The notes under the pieces: generated by a model
Databases searched by the model: none
What the model saw: only the letters and a program-made list of their open reading frames with translations
What the model was told of the DNA's origin: nothing
Origin: Actinomadura mexicana
Lineage (GTDB): Bacteria; Actinomycetota; Actinomycetes; Streptosporangiales; Streptosporangiaceae
Reading direction: 5' to 3'
NCBI RefSeq assembly: GCF_900188105.1
Contig: NZ_FZNP01000022.1
Coordinates: forward strand, 54,690 to 118,689
DNA: 64,000 bases
Position numbers and translations under genes: made by a program
Shown here: positions 27,075-37,717 of the stretch, one piece after another
How positions within the stretch are numbered: position 1 is the stretch's first letter
Layout of the letters: each line of letters opens with the position of its first letter

Positions 27075-27286
27075 GGGAGGACACTAGGGATGAATGAGGC
27101 CTTCACACACCCACCCAAAGGTGGAGGTCCGGGTCTGGAAGTCGGAGTACGGGTAGCCTGGCGAACCGTACGGGGCCCTCCCGCGCCGGCGTGCGGAACG
27201 TCGGCGGCGGCGAGCCTTTCGGTGGACTGTCGGCGGCCGGGGGTACCCTGCTGCCGACCGTCCTACCCCCGAGGAGCACACGCACG

Positions 27287-29377
<2,091 letters not shown>

Positions 29378-29384
29378 TCGAGGG

Positions 29385-29404
29385 CCTCCACCCTGGGGTG
29401 GAGG
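29385..29404 (+). terminator. parE terminator hairpin
   Basis: A perfect 8-bp stem CCTCCACC / GGTGGAGG with CTGG loop, 7 bases after the parE stop, followed by AAAA. Confidence 0.75.
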
Positions 29405-29460
29405 AAAAGTCCAGCCGGGCGCCGATCCGCGCGCGGGGCCCCGCTGCCTACTCTCTGGGC

Positions 29461-29673
29461 ATGAACACGCTGGACGACGTCCTCCTCGCCGCCCCGCTCC
29501 GCTTCCGGCGGTTGCGGGCGAGTCCCGCCGACGCGCTCCGGGCGTGCGCCGTCCCGCCGCTCCTCGCGGCGGTCGCGGTGGCGGTCGTCCAGAACCGCGT
29601 CGCCGGGCTGCGGGCGAAGAGCCCGGACGGCGCCGTGCCGGAGGGCGCCGTGCCGGTCAGCGCCGTGCCGTGA
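29461..29673 (+). CDS. small membrane-associated hypothetical protein
   Basis: 70 aa. One hydrophobic stretch (VPPLLAAVAVAVV, about 32-44) and a C-terminal repeat of GAVP/SAVP units. ATG 29461 follows TACTCT and exactly 6 bases, a leaderless arrangement, and the stop overlaps the kinase start (GTGA), so it is the first gene of the kinase-regulator operon. Function unknown; it may be an accessory to the sensor. Confidence 0.62.
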   Translation: MNTLDDVLLAAPLRFRRLRASPADALRACAVPPLLAAVAVAVVQNRVAGLRAKSPDGAVPEGAVPVSAVP

Positions 29674-30797
29674 AGACCACCGGGGAGCGGATCACCCGGA
29701 TCGTGGTCGTCAACGTCCTGCTGACCTGGGGTCTCGTCGCCTACGTCCGCGCGATGCTCAGCGCCGACCCCGCCCCCGCGCTGCACGGCGCCGGCCTGGC
29801 CCTCGTCGTGCTCAACGTGGTCATGTTCGCGTTGCTGGGGAGCGGCATCTGGCTCGGACGGGAGAGCGAGGCGCGGCGCCGGCGGCCCGGCATCGTCCTT
29901 CTGCTGGGGGCCATCGGTTCGGCGATGGCGCTGTACGCGCTCGCCCCCGACTCCGGCAACGGGTTCTTCTTCTCCATGGCCGGGCTGTGGATGCTGCTGA
30001 TGTGGCTGCCGGTGCCGGGGGGCATCACGGTGAGCGCGCTGACGCTCGCCGCGATCGGCGGGCTGGGGGAGGCGTTCGGCGCCGGCGGCGCCGACCTCGG
30101 TCAGATGGCGGCGGTCGCGGGCATCACCCTGGGCGCGCTCGCGAGCCGCCAGGGCAAGGCCGCGCAGGAGGCGACCCGCCGTGCGGAGGCGGCCAACGCG
30201 GTCCTGGCGGAGCGGTCGCACATCGCGCGGGAGATCCACGACATCCTGGCCCATTCGCTGTCGGCGCAGCTCGTCCATCTTGAGGGGGCGCGGCTGCTGC
30301 TGGCGCGGGACGGCGACCGCGTCCAGGCCCTGGACCGGGTGGAGCGTGCGCGGAACCTCGCCCGCTCCGGACTGGAGGAGACCAGGCGGGCCCTGGCCAC
30401 GCTGCGCGGGGAGATGCCGCAGCCGAAAGAGGTCATCGAGGAGCTCGCCGAGGAGTTCTCTGCCAGCACCGGACGTCCCTGCGACGTGCTCGTGACCGGC
30501 GCACCGCGCGAACTGCCGCCGCAGGCCGGGCTCGCGGTCGTCAGGACCGCGCAGGAGGCGCTCACCAACGTCCGCAAGCACGCGCCCGGCGCGCGCGCCC
30601 ATGTCGCCCTGCGGTATCTCGTCGGCAAGGTGGAGCTCGAAGTGACCGACACGGGCGGCACCGAGCCCGTCGCGGTGCCGGACGGCGGCGGGTACGGCCT
30701 CGTGGGGATGCGGGAGCGTGCGGAGTTGATCGATGGCACGCTGGTCACCGGACCGGACGGCGAGGGATTCCGCGTGTCCCTCAGCGTGCCGGCCTGA
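29670..30797 (+). CDS. NarL-type sensor histidine kinase
   Basis: 375 aa. Membrane segments occupy about 10-165 (VVVNVLLTWGLVAYV, LALVVLNVVMFALLG, GIVLLLGAIGSAMALYA and others). HisKA_3 follows with H190 in HIAREIHDILAHSLS, then HATPase with RTAQEALTNVRKHAPG and GGGYGLVGMRERAEL. GTG 29670 overlaps the preceding small gene. The response regulator starts 15 bases downstream. Input signal unknown. Confidence 0.93.
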   Translation: MKTTGERITRIVVVNVLLTWGLVAYVRAMLSADPAPALHGAGLALVVLNVVMFALLGSGIWLGRESEARRRRPGIVLLLGAIGSAMALYALAPDSGNGFFFSMAGLWMLLMWLPVPGGITVSALTLAAIGGLGEAFGAGGADLGQMAAVAGITLGALASRQGKAAQEATRRAEAANAVLAERSHIAREIHDILAHSLSAQLVHLEGARLLLARDGDRVQALDRVERARNLARSGLEETRRALATLRGEMPQPKEVIEELAEEFSASTGRPCDVLVTGAPRELPPQAGLAVVRTAQEALTNVRKHAPGARAHVALRYLVGKVELEVTDTGGTEPVAVPDGGGYGLVGMRERAELIDGTLVTGPDGEGFRVSLSVPA

Positions 30798-30812
30798 CGG
30801 GAGGGGCGAGCG

Positions 30813-31472
30813 GTGAGCGACACGGCGAGGATCCTGGTCGTCGACGACCAGACCGTGGTGCGGGAGGGCCTGGTCCTCCTGCTGGAACTGCTGCCCGGCA
30901 TCGAGGTCGCGGGGGCGTGCGGCGACGGCGAGCAGGCCGTGGCGATGGTCGCCGAGCTGCGTCCCGACGTCGTCCTGATGGACCTGCGCATGCCGCGGAT
31001 GGACGGCGTGGAGGCGACCCGCCGCATCAGGGCGGCGCACCCGGACGTCGGGGTCGTCGTCCTCACCACCTACGCCGACGACGAGTCGATCTTCGCCGCG
31101 CTGCGCGCCGGGGCCCGCGGCTACCTCACCAAGGACGCCGACGCCGACGAGATCGCCCGCGCCGTCACCGCGGTCCGCGGGGGAGCGTCGCAGCTCGACC
31201 CGGCCGTCCAGCGCCGCCTGGTCGAGGCCGTGGCCGCCGGCGACGCCCCCCGGCGGTCCGCGGGCGGCGGGCTGCCGGACGGCCTGACCCGGCGCGAGGC
31301 GGAGGTGCTCGCCCTCATCGCCCGGGGACGCTCCAACGCCGAGATCGCGGGCGACCTGTTCATCTCCGAGGCGACCGTCAAGACGCACATCAACAATCTG
31401 TTCGCCAAGGCGAACCTCCGCGACCGGGCCCAGGCCGTCACCTACGCCTTCCGGCACGGCCTCGGCGGATGA
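30813..31472 (+). CDS. NarL/LuxR-family response regulator
   Basis: 219 aa. Receiver domain with acidic DD at 11-12, phospho-acceptor D57 (VVLMDLRMPRMDG) and K in YLTKDADAD; C-terminal LuxR helix-turn-helix LTRREAEVLALIARGRSNAEIAGDLFISEATVKTHINNLFAK. GTG 30813 has GGGAGGGG 7 bases upstream. Cognate partner of the kinase at 29670-30797. Confidence 0.95.
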   Translation: MSDTARILVVDDQTVVREGLVLLLELLPGIEVAGACGDGEQAVAMVAELRPDVVLMDLRMPRMDGVEATRRIRAAHPDVGVVVLTTYADDESIFAALRAGARGYLTKDADADEIARAVTAVRGGASQLDPAVQRRLVEAVAAGDAPRRSAGGGLPDGLTRREAEVLALIARGRSNAEIAGDLFISEATVKTHINNLFAKANLRDRAQAVTYAFRHGLGG

Positions 31473-31528
31473 TCTTCGGTCAGGGTCCGGCAAGGGCCGG
31501 GTCAAAGCCCCTTCCCGAGTCCCCGCGC

Positions 31529-31545
31529 GGTCCCAGCATGGGACC
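31529..31545. promoter_or_regulatory. inverted repeat GGTCCCA-GCA-TGGGACC abutting a start codon
   Basis: A perfect 7-bp inverted repeat ending at the base before the GTG start of the next gene. It covers the CAGCAT that would be the -10 box of a leaderless transcript, so a repressor bound here would block initiation. Operator role is inferred from position. Confidence 0.42.
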
Positions 31546-31908
31546 GTGCTCAGAACCTGCATGATCGCGGACTACCTGCGCCCTTACGCGCAATGGCGGA
31601 TCAACCGCCCCGACCCCTGCGACGACGGCCGCAACGCCCGCGCCGCGATCGGCCTCATCGACGCGGCCGCCTACGTGAACGGGCTGGATGACAGCGAACG
31701 CGTCATCGTGCGCATGGCCATCGCCGGCTGCTTCACCCTGGGCCGCTTCAACCCGGGCGCGGAAGGGGAGAAGGTCATCCGGTCCTGGCACTACGACGAC
31801 GCCTCCGGCAGCCCGGCCGACCTCATGGAGATCCTGGCGGACTGCGCCGAACGCGGCCTCGGGACTCCGGTGCCGCGTCCCCGCGAAGGCCAGACCACCC
31901 TGGCGTGA
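31546..31908 (+). CDS. conserved hypothetical protein (120 aa)
   Basis: A soluble, largely helical protein with conserved-looking blocks (IADYLRPYAQWRINRPDPCDDGRNARAAIGLIDAAAYV split by Gly/Asp turns; VIRSWHYDDASGSPADLM). No family recognised. GTG 31546 has CAGCAT-N6 ahead, suggesting a leaderless mRNA; ATG 31561 is an alternative. An inverted repeat abuts the start. It converges on the redoxin gene. Confidence 0.68.
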   Translation: MLRTCMIADYLRPYAQWRINRPDPCDDGRNARAAIGLIDAAAYVNGLDDSERVIVRMAIAGCFTLGRFNPGAEGEKVIRSWHYDDASGSPADLMEILADCAERGLGTPVPRPREGQTTLA

Positions 31909-31967
31909 GCGGTCCGCCGTCGTTGCGGCGGTGCGACCGCACGCGTGGTCATGTGATCTCGTCGTGG

Positions 31968-32534
31968 TCACCCCGGCTCGTTGCCGGGCTTCCACTTGAT
32001 GCCGCAGCCGAGGCTCGGCGTGTGCGGCTCGGGGACGTCCCTGCCGGCCATGACCAGATCCAGCGCGGACCTGAGGGCGGTTCCGTCCGCCTTGACGTCG
32101 TTGCCCGGCCTCGCCCCGTCGAACTCGCCCCGGTAGGCGAGTGCGCGCCCCCGGCCGTAGACGAAGAAGTCGGGCGTGCAGGCGGCCTTGAACGCCCTGG
32201 CCGTCTCCTGCGACTCGTCCACCAGGTAGGGGAAGCCGAATCCGGCCCTCTTCGCCTGCCTGCGGAGGTGCTCGGCACCGTCGTCGGGATAGTTCGCGAC
32301 GTCGTTGCTGCACACGGCGACGGTGGCCAGCCCCTTGACCGCGTACTCGGCGGTGAGAGCGCCGATCCCGTCCTCGATCCGCCGCACGTAGGGGCAGTGG
32401 TTGGACAGGAACACGACCAGGAGGGCCGCGGCGTCCGGGAAGTCGTCGTCCGATACGTACCCGCCTTCGACGGAGGGCAGCCGGAACGCGGGAAGGGGGG
32501 AGCCGAGCGGAACCATGAACGATGCGATGGCCAT
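31968..32534 (-). CDS. thioredoxin-like (AhpC/TSA-type) redoxin with SNHC in place of CNHC
   Basis: 188 aa. The thioredoxin-fold peroxiredoxin-like layout is clear: PLPAFRLPSVEGG, LLVVFLSNHCPYVRRIEDG, TVAVCSNDVANYPDDG, FPYLVDESQETARAFKAACTPDFFVY, ALAYRGEFDGARPGN. In this family the active site is usually CNHCPFV; here the first cysteine is Ser44, leaving C47 alone, so thiol-disulfide exchange as a dithiol is unlikely through this site. ATG 32534 is used because it precedes the conserved part directly. Divergent from the isomerase-like gene across a 14-bp palindrome. Confidence 0.85.
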   Translation of the reverse strand: MAIASFMVPLGSPLPAFRLPSVEGGYVSDDDFPDAAALLVVFLSNHCPYVRRIEDGIGALTAEYAVKGLATVAVCSNDVANYPDDGAEHLRRQAKRAGFGFPYLVDESQETARAFKAACTPDFFVYGRGRALAYRGEFDGARPGNDVKADGTALRSALDLVMAGRDVPEPHTPSLGCGIKWKPGNEPG

Positions 32535-32559
32535 GCCCCCATCATGACCCATCGGTAAC

Positions 32560-32573
32560 CAAGCGATCGCTTG
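32560..32573. promoter_or_regulatory. 14-bp palindrome CAAGCGATCGCTTG in a divergent promoter
   Basis: A perfect palindrome in the 52-bp gap between the redoxin gene (left) and the steroid-isomerase-like gene (right). It ends 1 base before TAGGCT, the presumed -10 box of the rightward leaderless gene, so it sits where a TetR-type repressor would act. Confidence 0.5.
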
Positions 32574-32586
32574 CTAGGCTTCGCGC

Positions 32587-32949
32587 ATGCCCTCCCAGGA
32601 CCACATGAAGCAGGCGCTCCAGACCTACGTCGACGCCCTCAACGCCGCCGACGCGGCGACCGTCACCGGCCTCTATGCCGACGACGCCGTCATCGAGGAC
32701 CCGGTCGGCCACCCCCCGATCAGCGGCCGCGCCGCCATCGAGGAGTTCTATGCCAACGCCATCGCCGGCGGCGCCAAGCTCACTCTCGACGCGCCCATCC
32801 GCGGCTCCCACGGCGACCGCGCCGCCATGGCCTTCACCGTCGACGTCCCCGGGATGCGCGTCCACGCCATCGACGTCATGACGTTCGATGCCGAAGGCAA
32901 GATCGTCCGCATGGAGGCCCACTGGGGGCCCGACGACATCGAGACCTGA
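32587..32949 (+). CDS. ketosteroid-isomerase-like (NTF2-fold) protein
   Basis: 120 aa. It matches the 3-oxo-delta5-steroid isomerase pattern closely: Y14 in ALQTYVDALNAAD, D38 in VIEDPVG and D96 in VHAIDVMTF correspond to the catalytic Tyr, base Asp and oxyanion-hole Asp of the Comamonas enzyme. SGRAAIEEFYANAI also fits. It would shift a double bond in a 3-keto steroid or similar lipid. ATG 32587 follows TAGGCT by 6 bases (leaderless). The operator palindrome suggests induction by its substrate or a related ligand. No steroid gene cluster is nearby. Confidence 0.85.
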   Translation: MPSQDHMKQALQTYVDALNAADAATVTGLYADDAVIEDPVGHPPISGRAAIEEFYANAIAGGAKLTLDAPIRGSHGDRAAMAFTVDVPGMRVHAIDVMTFDAEGKIVRMEAHWGPDDIET

Positions 32950-33377
32950 CGTCCCGGACGGGCGCTGCCGCGCCTGCCCGGCGAGGAAGGCGACCTCGTC
33001 GCCGTCTCGCCGCCGGTGCGACCGCCGATCCTGCGGGTCCAGGAGCCGGTCCGTCCTCGCCGCCGCGACGGACGGACCGGCGACCTCGGAACATGAGGCA
33101 CGAGTGACCGGATGCGGACGCGCACTTTCTGTAACTAATCGGCTACCGCAGGTAAGAGGCATGGGAAGCGGGTCAGACCCTCTCCCAATCACGGTATGTG
33201 CACGCTCCGTAATCAAGTGGGGCGCCTGGGCATCTAGCAGCCGAGCGTGACGTGGTGAACACTCCTTGTGTTCGGTATCACCGGCTTACCCGCCGTCCCT
33301 CGCGCCTCCCGCCCACCCTGCGTCTCCGGGGTGCGCGTGTGCGCCGGCGGCGGGGAGCAACCGTCGAAGGAGAGCAC
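32950..33377. other. 428-bp intergenic region
   Basis: No gene supported. The first half is GC-rich with no convincing frame; from about 33120 the sequence is more AT-rich (TTTCTGTAACTAATCGG near 33127). The nested inverted repeat GGTGA-ACAC ... GTGTTC ... TCACC at 33254-33282 may be a terminator or operator. The ribosome site GGAGAG of the secreted-protein gene is at its right end. Confidence 0.35.
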
Positions 33378-33740
33378 ATGCCGTCGATCAAGACCACCGC
33401 TCTTGCCCTGGCCGCGACCGCCATGGCGACCGGCCTCGCCACCGCCGGGGTCGCCAGCGCCCAGACCCCCTCCAAGCCGGCCGCGCCCCGTGCCGCCGCC
33501 GTTCCGCCGGGCTATCAGATCGTCGCCCTGGCGAACGCCAACGTCCCCAACTTCCAGCGGCGGGTCGTCGTCTGCCCCGGCAGCAAGCACGTTCTCGGCG
33601 GCGGCGGGGAGGCGCGCGGCAACGGCGCCATCCTGGTGGGCTCCTTCCCCACCGACGACGGTCGCGGCTGGATCGCGCTCGGCCGCCAGATCGGTTACAA
33701 CGACGTCGGCATCAGCGTCTACGCGATCTGCGCCGACTGA
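33378..33740 (+). CDS. secreted hypothetical protein
   Basis: 120 aa. A Sec signal peptide is clear (MPSIKTTALALAATAMATG and a further hydrophobic stretch ending ASA). The mature part is about 85 residues with paired cysteines (VVVCPGSKHVLGGGGEARG, YAICAD), beta-rich, and ends at the second cysteine. ATG 33378 has GGAGAG at 3 bases. No known domain recognised; the C...C pair may form a disulfide. A strong hairpin follows. Confidence 0.78.
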   Translation: MPSIKTTALALAATAMATGLATAGVASAQTPSKPAAPRAAAVPPGYQIVALANANVPNFQRRVVVCPGSKHVLGGGGEARGNGAILVGSFPTDDGRGWIALGRQIGYNDVGISVYAICAD

Positions 33741-33794
33741 CGTAACCCCTCCCGCCGATCCCGGGAGCCTTCGCGGCGCCGGCCGGTGAGAGGA

Positions 33795-33824
33795 AGAGGC
33801 CCCGGGCGACCGCCCGGGGCCTCT
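33795..33824. terminator. bidirectional terminator between secreted-protein gene and parC
   Basis: A perfect 14-bp stem AGAGGCCCCGGGCG / CGCCCGGGGCCTCT with a 2-base loop, between two convergent genes; it starts 55 bases after one stop and ends 5 bases before the other. Confidence 0.85.
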
Positions 33825-33828
33825 CGCG

Positions 33829-36318
33829 TCATTCCTCTTCGGAGGGGTCTGCTTCGGGGGCCGGGCCGATGGGGCCGCTGACGGCGGTCAGGGGCGTGTG
33901 CAGCTCCTCGCCGGAGCCGTCGCGGCGGCCCATGGTGACGTTGAGCGTCGCCGGTTTGCCGTTGGCGCCCGCCGCCCGCAGGGGCGTCAGGGCCGCCCAT
34001 GCCTGAAGCAGCACGTCCTCGCCCTTGAGGAAGCGGTGGGCGCGGACGCCGCCGGTGGCGCGGCCCTTGGGCGGGAAGTCGGCGAAGTCGGCGAGTTTGA
34101 TCGCGCCGGTCTGGGTGCCGGGCAGCGCCGAGGACGAGCCGGAGACCGTGATGACGCGGGCCTCGCGGGACGGGTCGAGGGCGCCGAACCACAGGACGCT
34201 CGCGCCGGAGCCGAGCTTGATGCCCGCCATGCCTCCGGCGGCCCGGCCCTGGGGACGGACGAGGGACGCGGGGAAGTGCAGCAGCTGGGCGTCGGTGCTG
34301 ATGAAGACGAGGTGCTGCTCTTCGGACATCAGATGGACGGCGCCGACCACGCGGTCGCCGTCCTTGAGGCCGATGACCTCGAACTCGTCACGGTTGGCGG
34401 GGAAGTCGGGGACCACCCGTTTGACCACGCCCTGGGCGGTGCCCAGCGCCAGGCCGCCGCCTTCCTCGCCGACGGAGCCGATGCCCACGATCGTCTCGTC
34501 CGGTTCCAGATCGACGTACTCGGTCACCGGCGCCCCGCCCGCCAGGGACGGGGGCGTCGCGGACGGCGGCAGCGTCGGCAGGTCCAGGACGTCGATGCGG
34601 ATCATCCGGCCCAGGGACGTCACCGCGCCGATCTGCCCGCGGGCCGTGGCGGGCACGACCGAGGTCAGCACGTCGTGCGCGGCGCGGGGGCCGCTGTCGG
34701 GCAGGGGCGAGGCGTCGTGCGTGCGGGCCATGAGGCCGGTGGCGGACAGCAGCACCGTGCACGGGTCGTCGGCCACCTCCAGCGGCACGGCATCCGCGGC
34801 GGTGTGGCCCGAGGACTCCAGCAGGATGGTGCGGCGCGGGGTCGCGAACTCCTTGACGACCTCGCCCATCTCCTTGGAGACGACGCCGCGCAGCTTCCTC
34901 TCCGAGTCGAGGATCGCGGTCAGCTTGGCGATCTCCTTGGCGAGCTGCTCCTTCTCCTTCTCCAGCTCCAGGCGGTCGAACCGGGTGAGGCGGCGCAGCG
35001 GGGTGTCGAGGATGTACTGCGCCTGGATCTCCGACAGCTCGAAGATCTGCATGAGGCGCTGCTTGGCCTGGGCGGCGTCGTCGCTCTGCCGGATGACCTG
35101 GATGACCTCGTCGATGTTCAGCAGGGCGACGAGCAGGCCCTCCACCAGGTGGAGGCGGTCCTCGCGCTTCCGGCGCCGGAAGAGGGAACGCCTGCGAACG
35201 ACGTCGATGCGGTGGTCGATGTAGACCTGGAGCAGTTCGCGCAGGCCGAGCGTGCGGGGCTGGCCGTCGACCAGGGCGACGTTGTTGATGCCGAACGTCT
35301 CCTCCATCGGCGTCAGCCGGTAGAGGTCGGCGAGGACGGCCTCGGGGTTGAAGCCGTTCTTGATCTCGATGACCAGGCGGAGGCCGACGGTGCGGTCGGT
35401 GAGGTCCTTCAGGTCGGCGATGCCCTGGATCTTCTTGGCGTTGACCAGTTCCTTGATCTTGGCCTTCACGCGCTCGGGGCCGACGGCGTAGGGCAGCTCG
35501 CTGACGATGATGCCCTTGCGGCGGGGCGTGACGTTCTCGACGGAGACCGTGGCGCGGGTGCGGAACGTCCCCCGGCCGCGCTCGTAGGCGTCGCGGATGC
35601 CGTCCAGCCCGACGATCTTTCCGCCGGTGGGCAGGTCGGGGCCGGGGACGAAGCGCATCAGCTCCTCGAGCGTGGCCTCCGGGTGGTCGATCAGGTGCCG
35701 GGCCGCGGCGACGACCTCGCCGAGGTTGTGCGGCGCCATGTTCGTGGCCATCCCGACCGCGATACCGGACGCGCCGTTGACCAGCAGGTTCGGGAACGCG
35801 GCGGGCAGCACCTCCGGCTCGTGCTCCTGCCCGTCGTAGTTGGGCCGGAACTCGACGGTGTCCTCGTCGATGGAGGCGACCATCAGCATCGCCTCGCGGG
35901 ACAGCCGCGCCTCGGTGTACCGCATGGCGGCGGGCATGTCGTCGCCGCCGAGCGATCCGAAGTTGCCGTGCCCGTCCACGAGCGGCATCCGCATCGCCCA
36001 GGGCTGCGCCATCCGCACCATCGCGTCGTAGATGGCGCTGTCACCGTGCGGGTGCAGCTTGCCCATGACCTCGCCGACCACGCGGGCGCACTTGACGTGC
36101 CCCCGGTCGGGGCGCAGCCCCATCTCGTTCATCGAGTACAGGATCCGGCGCTGGACGGGCTTCATTCCGTCGCGCGCGTCGGGAAGCGCCCGCTGGTAGA
36201 TGACCGAGTAGGCGTATTCGAGGAAGCTGCCGCGCATCTCGTCGGAGACGTCGACATCGACGATGTTCTCCTCGAAGTCCGGCGGAGGTGGAGGGGCTGG
36301 GGATCCGCGTCGTGCCAT
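33829..36318 (-). CDS. parC: DNA topoisomerase IV subunit A (ParC; type IIA topoisomerase cleavage subunit)
   Basis: 829 aa. N-terminal winged-helix and tower: EYAYSVIYQRALPDARDGMKPVQRRIL, HPHGDSAIYDAMVRMAQPW with S94 at the quinolone-resistance position, and catalytic Tyr134 in AMRYTEARLS. Coiled coil near 440-490 (LELEKEKEQLAKEIAKL). The C-terminal beta-pinwheel lacks a visible QRRGGKG GyrA box, which with the parE linkage argues for ParC. ATG 36318 is chosen over in-frame starts 4 and 11 codons upstream because it precedes the conserved start. Partner of ParE at 27287-29377, here on the opposite strand. Confidence 0.94.
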   Translation of the reverse strand: MARRGSPAPPPPPDFEENIVDVDVSDEMRGSFLEYAYSVIYQRALPDARDGMKPVQRRILYSMNEMGLRPDRGHVKCARVVGEVMGKLHPHGDSAIYDAMVRMAQPWAMRMPLVDGHGNFGSLGGDDMPAAMRYTEARLSREAMLMVASIDEDTVEFRPNYDGQEHEPEVLPAAFPNLLVNGASGIAVGMATNMAPHNLGEVVAAARHLIDHPEATLEELMRFVPGPDLPTGGKIVGLDGIRDAYERGRGTFRTRATVSVENVTPRRKGIIVSELPYAVGPERVKAKIKELVNAKKIQGIADLKDLTDRTVGLRLVIEIKNGFNPEAVLADLYRLTPMEETFGINNVALVDGQPRTLGLRELLQVYIDHRIDVVRRRSLFRRRKREDRLHLVEGLLVALLNIDEVIQVIRQSDDAAQAKQRLMQIFELSEIQAQYILDTPLRRLTRFDRLELEKEKEQLAKEIAKLTAILDSERKLRGVVSKEMGEVVKEFATPRRTILLESSGHTAADAVPLEVADDPCTVLLSATGLMARTHDASPLPDSGPRAAHDVLTSVVPATARGQIGAVTSLGRMIRIDVLDLPTLPPSATPPSLAGGAPVTEYVDLEPDETIVGIGSVGEEGGGLALGTAQGVVKRVVPDFPANRDEFEVIGLKDGDRVVGAVHLMSEEQHLVFISTDAQLLHFPASLVRPQGRAAGGMAGIKLGSGASVLWFGALDPSREARVITVSGSSSALPGTQTGAIKLADFADFPPKGRATGGVRAHRFLKGEDVLLQAWAALTPLRAAGANGKPATLNVTMGRRDGSGEELHTPLTAVSGPIGPAPEADPSEEE

Positions 36319-36485
36319 GCCCCACATTGTGGCCGGTCCCGGGGACATCTTTCGCCCACCCCACCGGGTGATCCGGCCAAGTCGGCGGATCGATCCCGTT
36401 TCGTCACCTCCGCGGACCTGGCAGATTGAGCGGGAGCCGTTTCGGTTTCCGCAGGTGGAAGTTCGTCGAGCAGGTGGAGGTTTCG

Positions 36486-37652
36486 TTGAGCGGACTGGCC
36501 GACTTCCAGAACTCGATCTATCTGCAGGGGCTCGGGGGCGCCCGGCCGGCGCTGCCCACGGACCTGACGAGGCTGGAGGGCCTCGCCGAGCGGTCCCTGT
36601 CTGCGCAGGCGTTCGGCTACGTGGCCGGGTCGGCGGGCAGCGAGGCGACCGCGCGGGCCAACCGCGCCGCGTTCGACCGGTGGCGGATCGTCCCGCGCAT
36701 GCTGCGGGACGTCGCCGAGCGCGACCTGTCCGTGACCGTGCTGGGCACCCCGATGCCGTCGCCGGTCCTGCTCGGCCCCATCGGCGTGCAGTCGATCCTC
36801 CATCCGGACGGCGAGCTGGCCGTCGCGCGGGCGGCCGCGGCCGAGGGGCTGGCGATGGTGCTGAGCACCGCGTCCTCGTTCGGCATCGAGGAGGTCGCGG
36901 AGGCGAACGGGGACGGGCCGCGCTGGTACCAGCTGTACTGGCCGAAGGACAGGGAGCTCGCCGTCAGCTTCCTGGAGCGGGCGAAGTCCGCCGGGTACAC
37001 CGCCCTCGTCGTCACCCTCGACACGTTCACGCTGGCGTGGCGCCCGCGCGACCTGGACCAGGCCTACCTGCCGTTCCTGCGCGGGATCGGGGTCGCGAAC
37101 TACTTCGGCGACCCGGTGTTCCAGAAGGCCGTCGGCGGGCCCGTGACGGAGGCCAACCGCGACATGGCGCTCCTGCACTGGGTCGCCAACTTCGGCAACC
37201 CCGGCCTGACCTGGGACGACCTGATCTTCTTGCGTGAGCACTGGGACGGGCCCATCGCGCTCAAGGGCATCCAGCACCCCGACGACGCCCGCCAGGCCGT
37301 GGACGCCGGGATGGACGCCGTCATCGTCTCCAACCACGGCGGACGCCAGGTGGACGGCGCGGTCGCGTCGCTGGACGCCCTCCCCGGCGTGGTCGAGGCC
37401 GTCCGCGACCAGGCGACGGTCCTGTTCGACAGCGGTATCCGGACCGGGGCGGACATCGTCAAGGCGCTCGCCCTCGGCGCCGAGGCGGTCCTGGTCGCGC
37501 GCCCGTACGCGTACGGGCTGGCACTGGGCGGCCAGGCCGGCGTCCAGCACGTCCTGCGCTGCCTCCAGGCAGAGTTGGAGCTCACCTTGGCGCTCTCCGG
37601 CATCAAGCGTCCGGACGAGCTGCACCCGGAGATCCTCGTGCGCGCCTCCTAG
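36486..37652 (+). CDS. FMN-dependent alpha-hydroxy-acid oxidizing enzyme (lactate 2-monooxygenase-like)
   Basis: 388 aa. FMN-dependent hydroxy-acid oxidase fold: FGYVAGSAGSEATARANR at the start, PVLLGPIGVQSILHPDGE, WYQLYWPKDRELA, and the active-site block IVSNHGGRQVDGA with catalytic H284 and substrate Arg287, then FDSGIRTGADIVKALALGAEAVLVARPYAYGL in segments. The YWPKD and long mid-region match lactate 2-monooxygenase rather than glycolate oxidase. It would oxidise L-lactate or a related 2-hydroxy acid. TTG 36486 has GGAGG at 5 bases; the frame is open 20 codons further without a better site. Divergent from parC. Confidence 0.88.
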   Translation: MSGLADFQNSIYLQGLGGARPALPTDLTRLEGLAERSLSAQAFGYVAGSAGSEATARANRAAFDRWRIVPRMLRDVAERDLSVTVLGTPMPSPVLLGPIGVQSILHPDGELAVARAAAAEGLAMVLSTASSFGIEEVAEANGDGPRWYQLYWPKDRELAVSFLERAKSAGYTALVVTLDTFTLAWRPRDLDQAYLPFLRGIGVANYFGDPVFQKAVGGPVTEANRDMALLHWVANFGNPGLTWDDLIFLREHWDGPIALKGIQHPDDARQAVDAGMDAVIVSNHGGRQVDGAVASLDALPGVVEAVRDQATVLFDSGIRTGADIVKALALGAEAVLVARPYAYGLALGGQAGVQHVLRCLQAELELTLALSGIKRPDELHPEILVRAS

Positions 37653-37717
37653 CCGGCGCGTGGGGCCGAGGCCCGCCCGCCGGACTTTCGCAAGCGATAG
37701 CGGGTAGGGAGGGGCGC

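Noticed and set aside
33829..36318. GyrA rather than ParC
   Set aside because: No QRRGGKG-type GyrA box seen in the C-terminal domain, and gene context matches the parE/parC region; not absolute proof.
33898..36429. 843-aa open frame on the plus strand opposite parC
   Set aside because: Mirror of parC codon bias; low-complexity acidic/Gly sequence with no recognisable domain.
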